Source: JAVBSN01 sp031556525
GTDB lineage: Bacteria; Bacillota; Clostridia; Lachnospirales; Lachnospiraceae
DNA: 51,252 bases
Reading direction: 5' to 3'
Assembly: GCA_031556525.1 (NCBI GenBank)
Contig: JAVBSS010000035.1
Coordinates: 1-51,252, forward strand
The notes under the pieces are model-generated. The model worked only from the letters and a program-made list of their open reading frames with translations, did no database searches and had not been told where the DNA came from. The position numbers and the translations under genes were made by a program. Within the stretch, counting starts at the first letter, position 1; the number at the start of each line of letters is the position of its first letter. Below are positions 17,454-25,823 of the stretch, one piece after another.

Positions 17454-18483
17454 AAGACTAATAAGACTATTTGAAAAATATAAAATATGGATATTTGCAC
17501 TTATAGGATTAAATATTATATATGGTTTTATAGTGTGGGTATTGGCTGGTAAGGCATTTAAATATATTTTTTCTACAATGATTCTTGGATCGTTACTATT
17601 ATATTTTATAATTGGATTTATAATATTTAAAATAAGTCAAAATAGAGAAAAAGTATTATTAGATTTTCTTGAAAATCCATCTGTCAAGGATGAGGAAGAA
17701 GTAATCAAAATGTTTTCTCTATATGATAAGGATATAATACAAGAAATAGGAAAGCTATTACGAGAAAAAGATGAGGCAATTATATATCAAGAAGAACAAG
17801 TGGAAGAGTATGAGGAATATATAGAATCTTGGGCTCATGAAATTAAAACACCACTTGGACTTATGACCTTGGTAATGGATAATCGAAAAGAAGAAATGTC
17901 TCCTATTGTGTATAATCGGTTAGAATATGCAAAGACCATAATGCAAGAAGATGTAGAAAAAATGTTGTATTATGCAAGGTTAAAATCAGCCAGAAATGAT
18001 TATTTTTTCACAGAATTAGTATTAGATGATATATGCAGTGAAGTAATAGAAGAATATAAAGTTTTATTACAAGAGAAAAATATAAATATAAGTACTAATA
18101 TTGAAAAAGTAAAAGTTGTATCTGATAAAAAAGGGTTACAATTTGTAATCGCGCAGGTAATCAGTAACTCAATTAAGTACAAAAACGAAGAGAAAGAAAA
18201 TGCGTTTATACATCTATCTACAAAATATGATGAAGCTAGTAATAAATTAAGACTATCGGTACGAGATAATGGTATAGGTATAAAAGATTATGATTTGCCA
18301 TTTATATTTGAAAAAGGATTTACAGGGGAAGTAGGAGAACAAAGAAAGAATTCTACAGGTATGGGATTATATTTGGTGAAACAAGTAGCAGATCATTTAA
18401 AAATGGAAATAGAGGTTTTATCAGAATTGGGAGAGGGATTTGAGATAGTGTTTCTATTTCCAGATTCAATTAAATCTATTTAA
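17446..18483 (+). CDS. BceS-like intramembrane-sensing histidine kinase
   Basis: A 345-residue kinase with two N-terminal transmembrane helices (15-35 and 43-63) and almost no external loop, as expected for kinases that sense through their partner transporter. The H-box SWAHEIKTPLG has H131; the N-box ISNSIKYK has N241; the G1 motif DNGIGIK spans 274-280, followed by FIFEKGFTGE and the G2 motif STGMGLYL. It completes a four-gene BceAB-RS type module, ended by a strong terminator. The peptide that induces it cannot be inferred. Confidence 0.92.
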   Translation: MIKRLIRLFEKYKIWIFALIGLNIIYGFIVWVLAGKAFKYIFSTMILGSLLLYFIIGFIIFKISQNREKVLLDFLENPSVKDEEEVIKMFSLYDKDIIQEIGKLLREKDEAIIYQEEQVEEYEEYIESWAHEIKTPLGLMTLVMDNRKEEMSPIVYNRLEYAKTIMQEDVEKMLYYARLKSARNDYFFTELVLDDICSEVIEEYKVLLQEKNINISTNIEKVKVVSDKKGLQFVIAQVISNSIKYKNEEKENAFIHLSTKYDEASNKLRLSVRDNGIGIKDYDLPFIFEKGFTGEVGEQRKNSTGMGLYLVKQVADHLKMEIEVLSELGEGFEIVFLFPDSIKSI

Positions 18484-18499
18484 AACGAATGTATAAAAG

Positions 18500-18538
18500 T
18501 CAACTAGAATTAAATGTATTTAATTCTAGTTGATTTTT
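18500..18538 (+). terminator. Intrinsic terminator after the Bce-type module
   Basis: A perfect 15-bp stem (TCAACTAGAATTAAA at 18500-18514 with its complement at 18519-18533), a TGTA loop and a T run. Confidence 0.92.
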
Positions 18539-18550
18539 TATTAAATTATC

Positions 18551-18604
18551 TTGACAAATATATATCGCAGTGCTATACATAATATATATCGTGGTGCGAT
18601 ATAT
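18551..18604 (+). promoter_or_regulatory. PadR promoter with two operator copies
   Basis: TTGACA at 18551-18556 and TATACA at 18574-18579 (17-base spacer). Two related 21-base dyads cover it: 18560-18580 (ATATATCG, spacer CAGTG, CTATACAT) and 18584-18604 (ATATATCG, spacer TGGTG, CGATATAT), repeating every 24 bases. ATAT-rich dyads of this kind are typical PadR targets, so autorepression is likely. Confidence 0.78.
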
Positions 18605-18630
18605 TTATAGTGATGTAGGAGGAATGAAAA

Positions 18631-18945
18631 ATGGATGCGCATATTAGAAAAGTATACGTCCCAATGACGGAAACAGGATTTTATATACTATTATGTCTAC
18701 AAGAAGAGATGCATGGATACAGCATTGTTCAAAAAGTAGAGAACATGACAGATGGAGAGATAAGATTAAGTCCAGGTACAATGTATGGAAGCTTATCAAA
18801 GATGGAAAAAGATAAATTAATACAGTTTGTTAGAGAAGAAGAAAAGAGAAAAATCTATTGTACTACAGACCTTGGAAAAGAAGTACTAAGATTAGAGATG
18901 AATAGAATTGAACGTTTGTATAGAAATTCTAAGGAGGGACGATAA
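18631..18945 (+). CDS. PadR family transcriptional regulator
   Basis: A 104-residue winged-helix repressor of the short PadR subgroup. Family signatures are the segments GFYILLCLQEEMHGYSIVQKVE (15-36) and LSPGTMYGSLSKMEKDKLIQ (48-67), ending in a short dimerisation helix. AGGAGG at 18617-18622 supports ATG 18631. It precedes a DUF2812 gene by two bases, a frequent pairing in Firmicutes in which the regulator controls the membrane protein. Two dyads in its promoter suggest autoregulation. Confidence 0.93.
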   Translation: MDAHIRKVYVPMTETGFYILLCLQEEMHGYSIVQKVENMTDGEIRLSPGTMYGSLSKMEKDKLIQFVREEEKRKIYCTTDLGKEVLRLEMNRIERLYRNSKEGR

Positions 18946-18947
18946 TT

Positions 18948-19505
18948 ATGAAAAATACTAAGGTAACAATGAAATATTTTACAGTTCCAGAATATGAGAA
19001 AGAGCAAGATTATCTTCGCAAAAAACACCAAGATGGTTGGGGATTTATAAAAGTTGTATTTCCGGGAATTTATATTTTTGAAAAATGCGAGCCAGAAGAC
19101 GTAGTATATCAACTTGATTATAACCAAGAAGGCATATCACATAGAAGCCAATATGTTAAGATGTTTGAAGACTGTGAATGGGAACATATACTTGATTTTT
19201 TTGGATATAGTTATTTTAGAAAACCAGTTAGTTTAATGAAAGATGAAGAAGAGATTTTTAGTGATGCAGAATCAAAGTTAGATATGACAAAAAGAGTGTT
19301 TAGAGGTAGAATGATACCATTACTAATTATATTTTTTGGCACCATTTGTCCACAATTATTTATTCAACATAGACTTGCAGCTGAGAATGCAACAGTCAGA
19401 GGGGTGTTCTATTTATATATAGTAGCGCTAGTAGTATATATTGCAATCTTTACTTGGTTCGGAATGCACTATTGGAAACTGTACAAAAAGGTAAATAATA
19501 AGTAA
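18948..19505 (+). CDS. DUF2812 domain-containing membrane protein
   Basis: A 185-residue protein. Residues 1-110 carry the DUF2812 pattern (MKYFTVPEYEKEQDYLRKKH..., GWGFIKVVFPGIYIFEKCEPEDVVYQLDY, WEHILDFFGYSYFRKP; quoted in pieces). Two transmembrane helices follow at about 123-142 and 152-176. DUF2812 proteins nearly always sit beside PadR regulators; their function is unknown. It is the second gene of the PadR operon. Confidence 0.9.
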   Translation: MKNTKVTMKYFTVPEYEKEQDYLRKKHQDGWGFIKVVFPGIYIFEKCEPEDVVYQLDYNQEGISHRSQYVKMFEDCEWEHILDFFGYSYFRKPVSLMKDEEEIFSDAESKLDMTKRVFRGRMIPLLIIFFGTICPQLFIQHRLAAENATVRGVFYLYIVALVVYIAIFTWFGMHYWKLYKKVNNK

Positions 19506-19594
19506 ATTCAGTTTATTGAATGTATTGTTGTAGCATATATGGTGAAATATTTAAATAAGAAATATATAGGATAAATTTCGAGGAGGGAAATATT

Positions 19595-19777
19595 ATGGCA
19601 AAGAACGAAAGATTTGAGAAAACATATACACAAGGTTCGATAAATTATACTGAAATATGGGTGGACAAAGAAACAGGAGTAAATTATATTTTTCACGCAA
19701 GTGGATATGCAGGAGGAATGACACCGCTACTAGATAGAGAAGGCAAACCAATTATTACTTCTGTTGTAAATGGATAG
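19595..19777 (+). CDS. DUF6440 family small protein
   Basis: A 60-residue protein. The layout RFEKTYTQG..., VDKETGVNYIFHASGYAGGMTPLLDREGKPI fits the small DUF6440 family, whose function is unknown. A strong GAGGAGGG site precedes ATG 19595, which argues for real expression. No close partner: it follows the DUF2812 gene by 89 bases and is ended by its own terminator. Confidence 0.82.
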   Translation: MAKNERFEKTYTQGSINYTEIWVDKETGVNYIFHASGYAGGMTPLLDREGKPIITSVVNG

Positions 19778-19808
19778 AAGATGTAGTTGTTGGAATAGAT
19801 ATAAAAGC

Positions 19809-19842
19809 AAAATGAGACTAAAGTTATTCTAGTCTCATTTTG
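19809..19842. terminator. Terminator between convergent genes
   Basis: AAAATGAGACTA pairs with TAGTCTCATTTT around a nine-base loop; A- and T-rich flanks on both sides let it serve the DUF6440 gene and the MATE gene on the opposite strand. Confidence 0.85.
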
Positions 19843-19859
19843 TTTTGTTATAAAATATA

Positions 19860-21230
19860 TTAATCAGCCCTATTAATTTCAGCCAAAGCCTTTTTAAATT
19901 GAAATGTAAATAGCACTACAGTAAAAGTAACTGCTAATACATCAGCAATTGGCTCTGCCATATATACAGCTCGCGTTTTATCTGAACTCATAATTAAAGG
20001 CATTATATATATAAGTGGTATTAACAAAATAAACTTCCTCATAACGGCAACTAATATAGATGCCTTTGCTTTTCCAAGAGAAGTAAATGTCATCTGGCAA
20101 GCTACTTGAATACCAAACAATCCTAGAGACGCCATGTATATTCTAAGAGCTGTTTTAGTAAATGTGAGTAGTGCAGCCTCGGTTGTGAACATTGCTGCAA
20201 ACATCTGAGGGAAAACCATAATACATAACCAAAGTACTACTGAATAGCAAAGACTTGCTTTTAGAAGTAACTTGAAAGCGGCTTTTACTCTATCAGAATT
20301 ACCAGCACCATAGTTATAGCTAATTATCGGTTGAGCACCTTGACCTAGACCTTGTAATGGTAGCATTGCAAATTGCATAACACTAGTTAATATGGTCATA
20401 GCACCAACTGCAACATCGCCACCGTATTTTAACAATGATGAATTAAAACATATAGATATTATACTTTCACTAGCTTGCATAATAAATACTGATGAGCCAA
20501 GTGCTAGTACAGGAAAAACAATACTAGGATTTAACATAAGATTAGCTTTTCTAATTCTAAGATGAGTTTTCTTTCCGAATAGGAAAATTAATACCCATAT
20601 ACAAGATACAGCTTGAGATATTATTGTTGCGAGGGCAGCACCTTCTACACCCATATCAAATCCAAAGATTAAGATAGGATCTAACACAATATTAATAATT
20701 GCTCCGATTAGAACAGATAACATTCCTGTCTTTGCAAAACCTTGAGCAGTAATAAATGCATTCATACCTAGTGTTAATTGAACAAAAATTGTTCCTATAG
20801 CGTATATATTCATATATGCAACGCCATATTCAATAGTGTTCTCACTAGCGCCAAATGCTAATAGCAAATCACGATTCCATATTAGGAGAACAGCGGTTAA
20901 TATAATTGAAATAATAATTTGTAGAGTGAAACAATTTCCTAATGTTTTTTCAGCAGATTCATTATCTTTCTTACCCATAAAAATAGTGGCCCTTGGAGCT
21001 CCGCCATTACCAACTAAAGCGGCAAAGGCGGAAACTATCATGATTAGAGGCATGCACACACCCACACCTGTTAATGCAAGAGAGCCATTTACTGGAATAT
21101 GACCTATGTATATACGGTCTACAATGTTATATAGCATATTTATAAGTTGAGCAGCTACTGTTGGTAGTGCTAACTTTAAAAGTAATTTTCCGATTGGTTC
21201 GGTACCTAAGAAACTTTTGTTGTCATCCAT
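19860..21230 (-). CDS. MATE family efflux transporter
   Basis: A 456-residue, twelve-helix antiporter of the MATE family, expelling cationic drugs or metabolites with Na+ or H+. Recognisable parts are the N-terminus (LLLKLALPTVAAQLINMLYNIVDRIYIG), GNGGAPRATIFMGKKD and QGLGQGAQPIISYNYGAGN. Its start is two bases after the end of the MarR gene, so both are transcribed from the MarR promoter. Substrate unknown. Confidence 0.93.
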   Translation of the reverse strand: MDDNKSFLGTEPIGKLLLKLALPTVAAQLINMLYNIVDRIYIGHIPVNGSLALTGVGVCMPLIMIVSAFAALVGNGGAPRATIFMGKKDNESAEKTLGNCFTLQIIISIILTAVLLIWNRDLLLAFGASENTIEYGVAYMNIYAIGTIFVQLTLGMNAFITAQGFAKTGMLSVLIGAIINIVLDPILIFGFDMGVEGAALATIISQAVSCIWVLIFLFGKKTHLRIRKANLMLNPSIVFPVLALGSSVFIMQASESIISICFNSSLLKYGGDVAVGAMTILTSVMQFAMLPLQGLGQGAQPIISYNYGAGNSDRVKAAFKLLLKASLCYSVVLWLCIMVFPQMFAAMFTTEAALLTFTKTALRIYMASLGLFGIQVACQMTFTSLGKAKASILVAVMRKFILLIPLIYIMPLIMSSDKTRAVYMAEPIADVLAVTFTVVLFTFQFKKALAEINRAD

Positions 21231-21232
21231 GA

Positions 21233-21676
21233 TTAATCGTCCTTCCCTAAACTGTTAATAACGTTACAATGAATACGTTTATTAAGATTTGCATATTGTT
21301 CATGTTCTTTCTTAGAAAATCCAGAAAAAATATGGTTTAATAGTCTTTGATTTTGTAATTCAATCTCTTCTACGAGTGGCATAGCATCATCTGTCAAAGA
21401 TAGGTGACTTCTTCTACGATCATTAGTATCAGGAGTTCGACACAGCAGTCCTCTATTAATTAGTGATTCTACACCTTGAGATACATTTCCCTTTTGCAAC
21501 ATGCGCATTTCAACTATATCACTAGCGGTATCCATCTCAGGATTGTTATATAGAAAACTAATAATTGTAAGTTCAACTTGAGAAAACTTATTAGCCTTTC
21601 TAAAGTCCTCTAAATATTGTTCATATAATTTGGTAATACCACGAGTGATAAATAGTATATTTGATGTTGGTTGCAT
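21233..21676 (-). CDS. MarR family transcriptional regulator
   Basis: A 147-residue winged-helix regulator. The recognition region TASDIVEMRMLQKGNVSQGVESLINRG (50-76) and the wing PDTNDRRRSHLSLTD (82-96) are standard MarR features. AAGGAAGG precedes ATG on the minus strand. It forms an operon with the MATE pump and probably represses it until a ligand binds; a palindrome just downstream of the -10 element fits this. Confidence 0.92.
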   Translation of the reverse strand: MQPTSNILFITRGITKLYEQYLEDFRKANKFSQVELTIISFLYNNPEMDTASDIVEMRMLQKGNVSQGVESLINRGLLCRTPDTNDRRRSHLSLTDDAMPLVEEIELQNQRLLNHIFSGFSKKEHEQYANLNKRIHCNVINSLGKDD

Positions 21677-21714
21677 ATATTGACCTTCCTTCTATAATAA
21701 GTTCTATTTAATAC

Positions 21715-21760
21715 AGTTCTATTTAGAACTAATCATACGACTATTTTTTTCTTATGTCAA
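21715..21760 (-). promoter_or_regulatory. marR-MATE promoter and palindromic operator
   Basis: On the minus strand TTGACA (complement of 21755-21760), a 17-base spacer and TATGAT (complement of 21732-21737). The perfect 16-base dyad AGTTCTATTTAGAACT (21715-21730) lies right at the expected transcription start, and a half copy AGTTCTATTTA lies at 21700-21710. Confidence 0.8.
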
Positions 21761-21858
21761 TACTTAGTGTTAAAAATATCATAACCAAAATTAATAGATT
21801 TATGAATAAGACATAAGCCGTCATATTTATGTGGTATAATTATATCTGAGGTGATTAT

Positions 21859-22755
21859 ATGCAGATTAATCGAATGTTTGAGATGATATATATACTTATG
21901 AATAAGAAAACTGTTACAGCAAAAGAATTAGCAGAGCAGTTTGAGGTATCTACAAGAACTATTTACCGAGATGTTGAGACGTTATCGGCAGCAGGAATTC
22001 CTATTTATATGAGTAAAGGTAAAGGTGGAGGAATATCTATTCTAGATGACTTTGTTCTTAATAAAGCTGTATTAACAGAGGAAGAGAAAAATGATATTTT
22101 ATCTGCAATGAAAGCAGTTGGTGCAATCAATTTTAGTGTAACAGATTCAGCATTGAAGAAATTAAGTAACTTATTTGGGGAGAACAGTTCTGATTGGATA
22201 GAGGTGGATTTTTCATCATGGTACAATGCAGAGAAAGAATCGGAAACTTTTGATAGTGTTAAGTCAGCAATTTTATCTAAGAAAATAATACAATTTACTT
22301 ATTCAAGTGGTAAAGGCAATAGAACTTCAAGAGAAGTTGAACCACTAAAGCTTTGCTTTAAGGGTATGCAACGATATTTATATGCTTATTGTACATTAAG
22401 ACAAGATTTTCGCTTTTTTAAATTAAGTAGAATAAAAGATATGGTAATAACAGAGGTACATTTTGAACGAGTAGTTACTGACCCTATATTTAAAACGGGC
22501 AATATTTTTGAAGAGCAATATATTTCCTTAAAACTAAAAATATCTTCTAAGATGGCTTATCGAGTTTATGATGAATTTGATGATTATATTGTAGATACTG
22601 ATGGTAATTTTATTGCTCAAGTAAATTATCCTAAGGGTGAATGGCTATTTCCATACATAGCTTCTTTTGGTAGTGAATGTCAGGTGTTGGAACCGTTAGA
22701 TATAAGAGATTCAATTAAGGAAGAATTTCAGAAGATATTAAATAATTATTTATAA
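21859..22755 (+). CDS. WYL-domain HTH transcriptional regulator (YafY type)
   Basis: A 298-residue regulator with an N-terminal winged helix (1-60; ELAEQFEVSTRTIYRDVETLSAAGIPIY) and a WYL ligand-binding domain (about 135-210; IQFTYSSG, REVEPLKLCFKGMQRYLYAYC, FKLSRIKDM), then a C-terminal extension. GAGGTG precedes ATG 21859 and an extended -10 (TGGTATAAT, 21832-21840) lies just upstream. The next gene encodes a GyrI-like protein, a common neighbour of this regulator type. Ligand unknown. Confidence 0.92.
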   Translation: MQINRMFEMIYILMNKKTVTAKELAEQFEVSTRTIYRDVETLSAAGIPIYMSKGKGGGISILDDFVLNKAVLTEEEKNDILSAMKAVGAINFSVTDSALKKLSNLFGENSSDWIEVDFSSWYNAEKESETFDSVKSAILSKKIIQFTYSSGKGNRTSREVEPLKLCFKGMQRYLYAYCTLRQDFRFFKLSRIKDMVITEVHFERVVTDPIFKTGNIFEEQYISLKLKISSKMAYRVYDEFDDYIVDTDGNFIAQVNYPKGEWLFPYIASFGSECQVLEPLDIRDSIKEEFQKILNNYL

Positions 22756-22821
22756 TATGACGCACAGGTGTCATATTAAGTGATTTATAATAGCCATATA
22801 AAATATATGGAGGTAGTTAAT

Positions 22822-23262
22822 ATGAACTATGAAATTGTAAATCTTGAAGAGAAAATTATTGTTGGTGTAAGCACAGCAACAAGCAACGAGGATCCACAAA
22901 TGGGTGAGAAAATAGGTAAACTTTGGACAGACTTATATCAGGGAGGCATTAGCCAAAGTATAAAAAACAAAGTTAACGAATATGCAATAGGACTATATTC
23001 TGATTATACAGAAAAGGGTTATATTGCAACAGCAGGAAATGAAGTATCAAAGTCGGAAAATAATGAGTTTACAACGAAAGTTATTCCTGCTGGTAAATAT
23101 GCAAAATTTTCTGTTCATGGACACATGGAAGAAGCAGTCGCAAAAGCATGGAGAGAAATATGGAGTATGGATTTAGATAGAAGCTTTACAGGCGATTTTG
23201 AAGAATATTTAAATAGTGATTTTGAAAATGCCGATATTGATATCTATATAGCATTAAAATAA
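22822..23262 (+). CDS. GyrI-like/effector-binding domain protein
   Basis: A 146-residue stand-alone protein of the GyrI-like small-molecule-binding superfamily: MNYEIVNLEEKIIVGVSTAT at the N-terminus, the central GLYSDYTEKGYIATAGNEV and the end DIDIYIALK match the family. Such proteins bind or hydrolyse small hydrophobic compounds. GGAGG at 22809-22813 sets ATG 22822 as start, nine bases on. It follows the WYL regulator by 66 bases and likely depends on it. Confidence 0.85.
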   Translation: MNYEIVNLEEKIIVGVSTATSNEDPQMGEKIGKLWTDLYQGGISQSIKNKVNEYAIGLYSDYTEKGYIATAGNEVSKSENNEFTTKVIPAGKYAKFSVHGHMEEAVAKAWREIWSMDLDRSFTGDFEEYLNSDFENADIDIYIALK

Positions 23263-23291
23263 TTGTTAAAAAGGAACTGTCTACAGTCTGA

Positions 23292-23320
23292 GGAATTGTT
23301 GAAAAACAATTCCTTTTTTT
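23292..23320 (+). terminator. Intrinsic terminator
   Basis: GGAATTGTT (23292-23300), loop GAAA, AACAATTCC (23305-23313), then T7. Confidence 0.92.
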
Positions 23321-23448
23321 GCCTTAGAAGTGGCAACTAATATATAGATTATAGAAAACAGCCCTTGCTTTTTGTTGCGGTATATACTAGCAAAGAGATA
23401 GACGAGATGATGTCTAATATGATAAAATATTGTAATGAAACGGCGAAA

Positions 23449-23470
23449 AACCTTGCAATTTTGCAAGGTT
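23449..23470. repeat. 22-base perfect palindrome upstream of the signalling operon
   Basis: Two 10-base arms (AACCTTGCAA and TTGCAAGGTT) separated by TT. On the minus strand it is followed by TTTTT and could be a terminator, but no minus-strand gene is nearby. It lies about 25 bases upstream of TGCTACAAT (23492-23500), a possible extended -10 promoter of the rpfG-like gene, so it could equally be an operator. Confidence 0.55.
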
Positions 23471-23549
23471 CAGTAATTAGAGCAGAAAACGTGCTACAAT
23501 GTATCAGATAAAAATACAAAAAGATTGTTTTACATAGCGGGGTAAGGAA

Positions 23550-24599
23550 ATGGAGAAGAAGAAAATTTTATTAGTAGACGATAATTTAACAAATCTGTCT
23601 ATAGGAAAAAGTGCATTAGGTGCTACTTATGAAGTATACACTGTGCCATCAGGTGAAAAGGCATTGTTATTACTTTCTAAAATAATACCTGATATTATAT
23701 TATTAGATATTGAAATGCCAGAAATGAATGGTTATGAAACATTAAGGAAAATAAAAGCAAATACTGAAATACCGTATATTCCAGTTATCTTTTTAACAGC
23801 AAAGTCAGATGAAGGCAGTGAACTAGAGGGACTTAATATGGGAGCAGTAGATTATGTAGTTAAACCCTTTTCGGCACCTTTATTATTAAAGAGAATAGAA
23901 TCCCATCTTAGATTGCAAGACTTTACTAATAATCTACAGAAGATGGTAGATGAGAAAACAAAGAAAGTTGTTGAACTTCAAGATGCTATATTAAATGTTG
24001 TAGCAGAACTTGTAGAGTGTAGAGATGGCGCAACAGGTGGACATATAGAGCGTACACAGCATTATTTAGAAAGTTTGTTAAATAAGTTAATGAAATCGGA
24101 AATTTATTCAGAGGAAACAAAGGGACTTAACACAAAATTATTAATTCAATCAGCTCAATTACATGATGTTGGTAAGATTAGTATACCAGATGCAATTTTA
24201 CAAAAACCTGGGCGATTAACAGATGAAGAGTTTGAGATTATGAAAACCCATTCAGCCCATGGACAAGAGATTATAGAAAGAATATCTAAGCAAACAGATG
24301 AGAGTGAATTCTTAGAACAAGCATCTATTCTTGCATATACACATCATGAACGTTGGGATGGAAAAGGATATCCTAATGGACTTAAAGAAAAAGAGATACC
24401 TATTCAAGGTCGCCTTATGGCAATAGCAGATGTATATGATGCATTAATATCTGAACGTCCGTACAAAAAACCATTTACACATGCAGAAGCAGTAAACATT
24501 ATATTAGATGGAAAAGGTACACAGTTTGATCCAGAGTTAGTAGATTTGTTTACTGATGTACAATCAGAATTTGATGCAATTGCAAAAATTATGAGATAA
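23550..24599 (+). CDS. RpfG-like response regulator with HD-GYP phosphodiesterase
   Basis: A 349-residue protein: receiver domain (1-121, D10/D11, phosphoacceptor D53 in LLDIEMP, K105), a coiled linker (125-150) and an HD-GYP domain (about 150-345). The HD pair is H205-D206 (LHDVGKI) and the second signature is HHERWDGKGYPNGL with GYP at 273-275, so the residues needed for cyclic di-GMP breakdown are present. It opens a five-gene operon of sensors and kinases, and would be a natural output for phosphate coming from the hybrid kinases downstream. ATG 23550 follows GGGGTAAGG. Confidence 0.93.
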   Translation: MEKKKILLVDDNLTNLSIGKSALGATYEVYTVPSGEKALLLLSKIIPDIILLDIEMPEMNGYETLRKIKANTEIPYIPVIFLTAKSDEGSELEGLNMGAVDYVVKPFSAPLLLKRIESHLRLQDFTNNLQKMVDEKTKKVVELQDAILNVVAELVECRDGATGGHIERTQHYLESLLNKLMKSEIYSEETKGLNTKLLIQSAQLHDVGKISIPDAILQKPGRLTDEEFEIMKTHSAHGQEIIERISKQTDESEFLEQASILAYTHHERWDGKGYPNGLKEKEIPIQGRLMAIADVYDALISERPYKKPFTHAEAVNIILDGKGTQFDPELVDLFTDVQSEFDAIAKIMR

Positions 24600-24613
24600 A
24601 TGGGGGGTATAGT

Positions 24614-25780
24614 ATGATAAAATCATATAACATTATTATAAAAGAAATGGATGATATAGATGTTGCTATTGAAGAAGCAAAGGCGCAACTTCAAGACGGC
24701 AAGAAGAATACAGTAGGAATAGTGGCAGTGCATTCTGAGTATATAGAGACTGGTGTATTTGATGCGGTTATGGAAATTTTGCCATTTCCTGTGATTGGTT
24801 GCACTACGGTATCACAGTCAGCAGGTGAAAGTGTAGAGATGTATTTAATGTCAGTATTGGTATTAACAAGTGATGACTGTACATTTTCTTATGGATATAG
24901 TGATGAGATTCCAGAAGATGGTGATGTTAGAGCAGTAACAGAGGAATGTTATAATAGATTAAAAGAAAATCTAGATGGAGAAAATAAGTTAACTATATTT
25001 CTTCCACCACCATATGTAGCACATTGTTCATATGATTATATATCAGTTCTAACAGAATTAGATAAAAAGGTGCCAGTTTTCGGAACTATTGCTAATGAGG
25101 AGAGCGCATCTTACTATAACTCTAGAACAGTTTTCAATAACGAATTATTTAGAAATCGTTTTGTTATGTTGTTGATTTCAGGAGATGTGAACCCAAGATT
25201 CTATATGGGCTCTATTGGAGAGTCTGATATTGTATTGCCTGAAATAGGTCAGATTACAAAAGCTGAGAAAAATATTTTGTATGAAATTAATGATATGAGT
25301 GCAGGTGATTTTTTTGAAAGTTATGGATTTCAGATAGGCGGAGACCATAACGCAGCAATCTTAACAAGTACAATGATGCTGGATTATAAATCGCCAGATG
25401 GAACAACGAGAAAAGTGGCACGAGCAATTTTTACAATGCAAGGAGATAAAGGTATATGTCTATCTAACATACAAGAAGGTCATACTATATCCATTGCTCA
25501 TGCAACACCAGATACAGTAATGACTACAGCAGCAGAGGTTGTTGAGAAAATAAAAGAAGAAAATCAAGGTGGAACGATTTTAATATATACATGTATGGCA
25601 AGAAGATATGCATTGCTGGGAAATCCATTAAAAGAATTTCAATTTTTATCAGATGAACTTAAAGATGATTACACATTTTTAGCAGCATGTTCAAGCGGAG
25701 AGATTTGTCCTATAACAGTAGATGATGAGACGGCAGACAATCAGGAGCATAATCATACAATAGTTGTTTGTGTACTATAG
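24614..25780 (+). CDS. FIST domain signal-transduction protein
   Basis: A 388-residue cytosolic protein with a FIST N domain (about 30-220; VGIVAVHSEYIETGVFDAVMEILPFPVIGCTTVSQSAGE is the diagnostic opening) and a FIST C domain (about 225-365; ending FLAACSSGEICPI). FIST domains are thought to bind small ligands and occur beside or fused to histidine kinases and cyclic-nucleotide enzymes. GGGGGG precedes ATG 24614, 14 bases after the HD-GYP gene. The likely role is ligand input to the kinases encoded next. Confidence 0.9.
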   Translation: MIKSYNIIIKEMDDIDVAIEEAKAQLQDGKKNTVGIVAVHSEYIETGVFDAVMEILPFPVIGCTTVSQSAGESVEMYLMSVLVLTSDDCTFSYGYSDEIPEDGDVRAVTEECYNRLKENLDGENKLTIFLPPPYVAHCSYDYISVLTELDKKVPVFGTIANEESASYYNSRTVFNNELFRNRFVMLLISGDVNPRFYMGSIGESDIVLPEIGQITKAEKNILYEINDMSAGDFFESYGFQIGGDHNAAILTSTMMLDYKSPDGTTRKVARAIFTMQGDKGICLSNIQEGHTISIAHATPDTVMTTAAEVVEKIKEENQGGTILIYTCMARRYALLGNPLKEFQFLSDELKDDYTFLAACSSGEICPITVDDETADNQEHNHTIVVCVL

Positions 25781-25823
25781 AAGAATTATAGAGAAATAAT
25801 ATGAAGGGTACTAGAGATACTGT

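Noticed and set aside
20836..21102. 88-codon plus-strand frame within the MATE gene
   Set aside because: It lies within a certain gene on the other strand and shows no family pattern.
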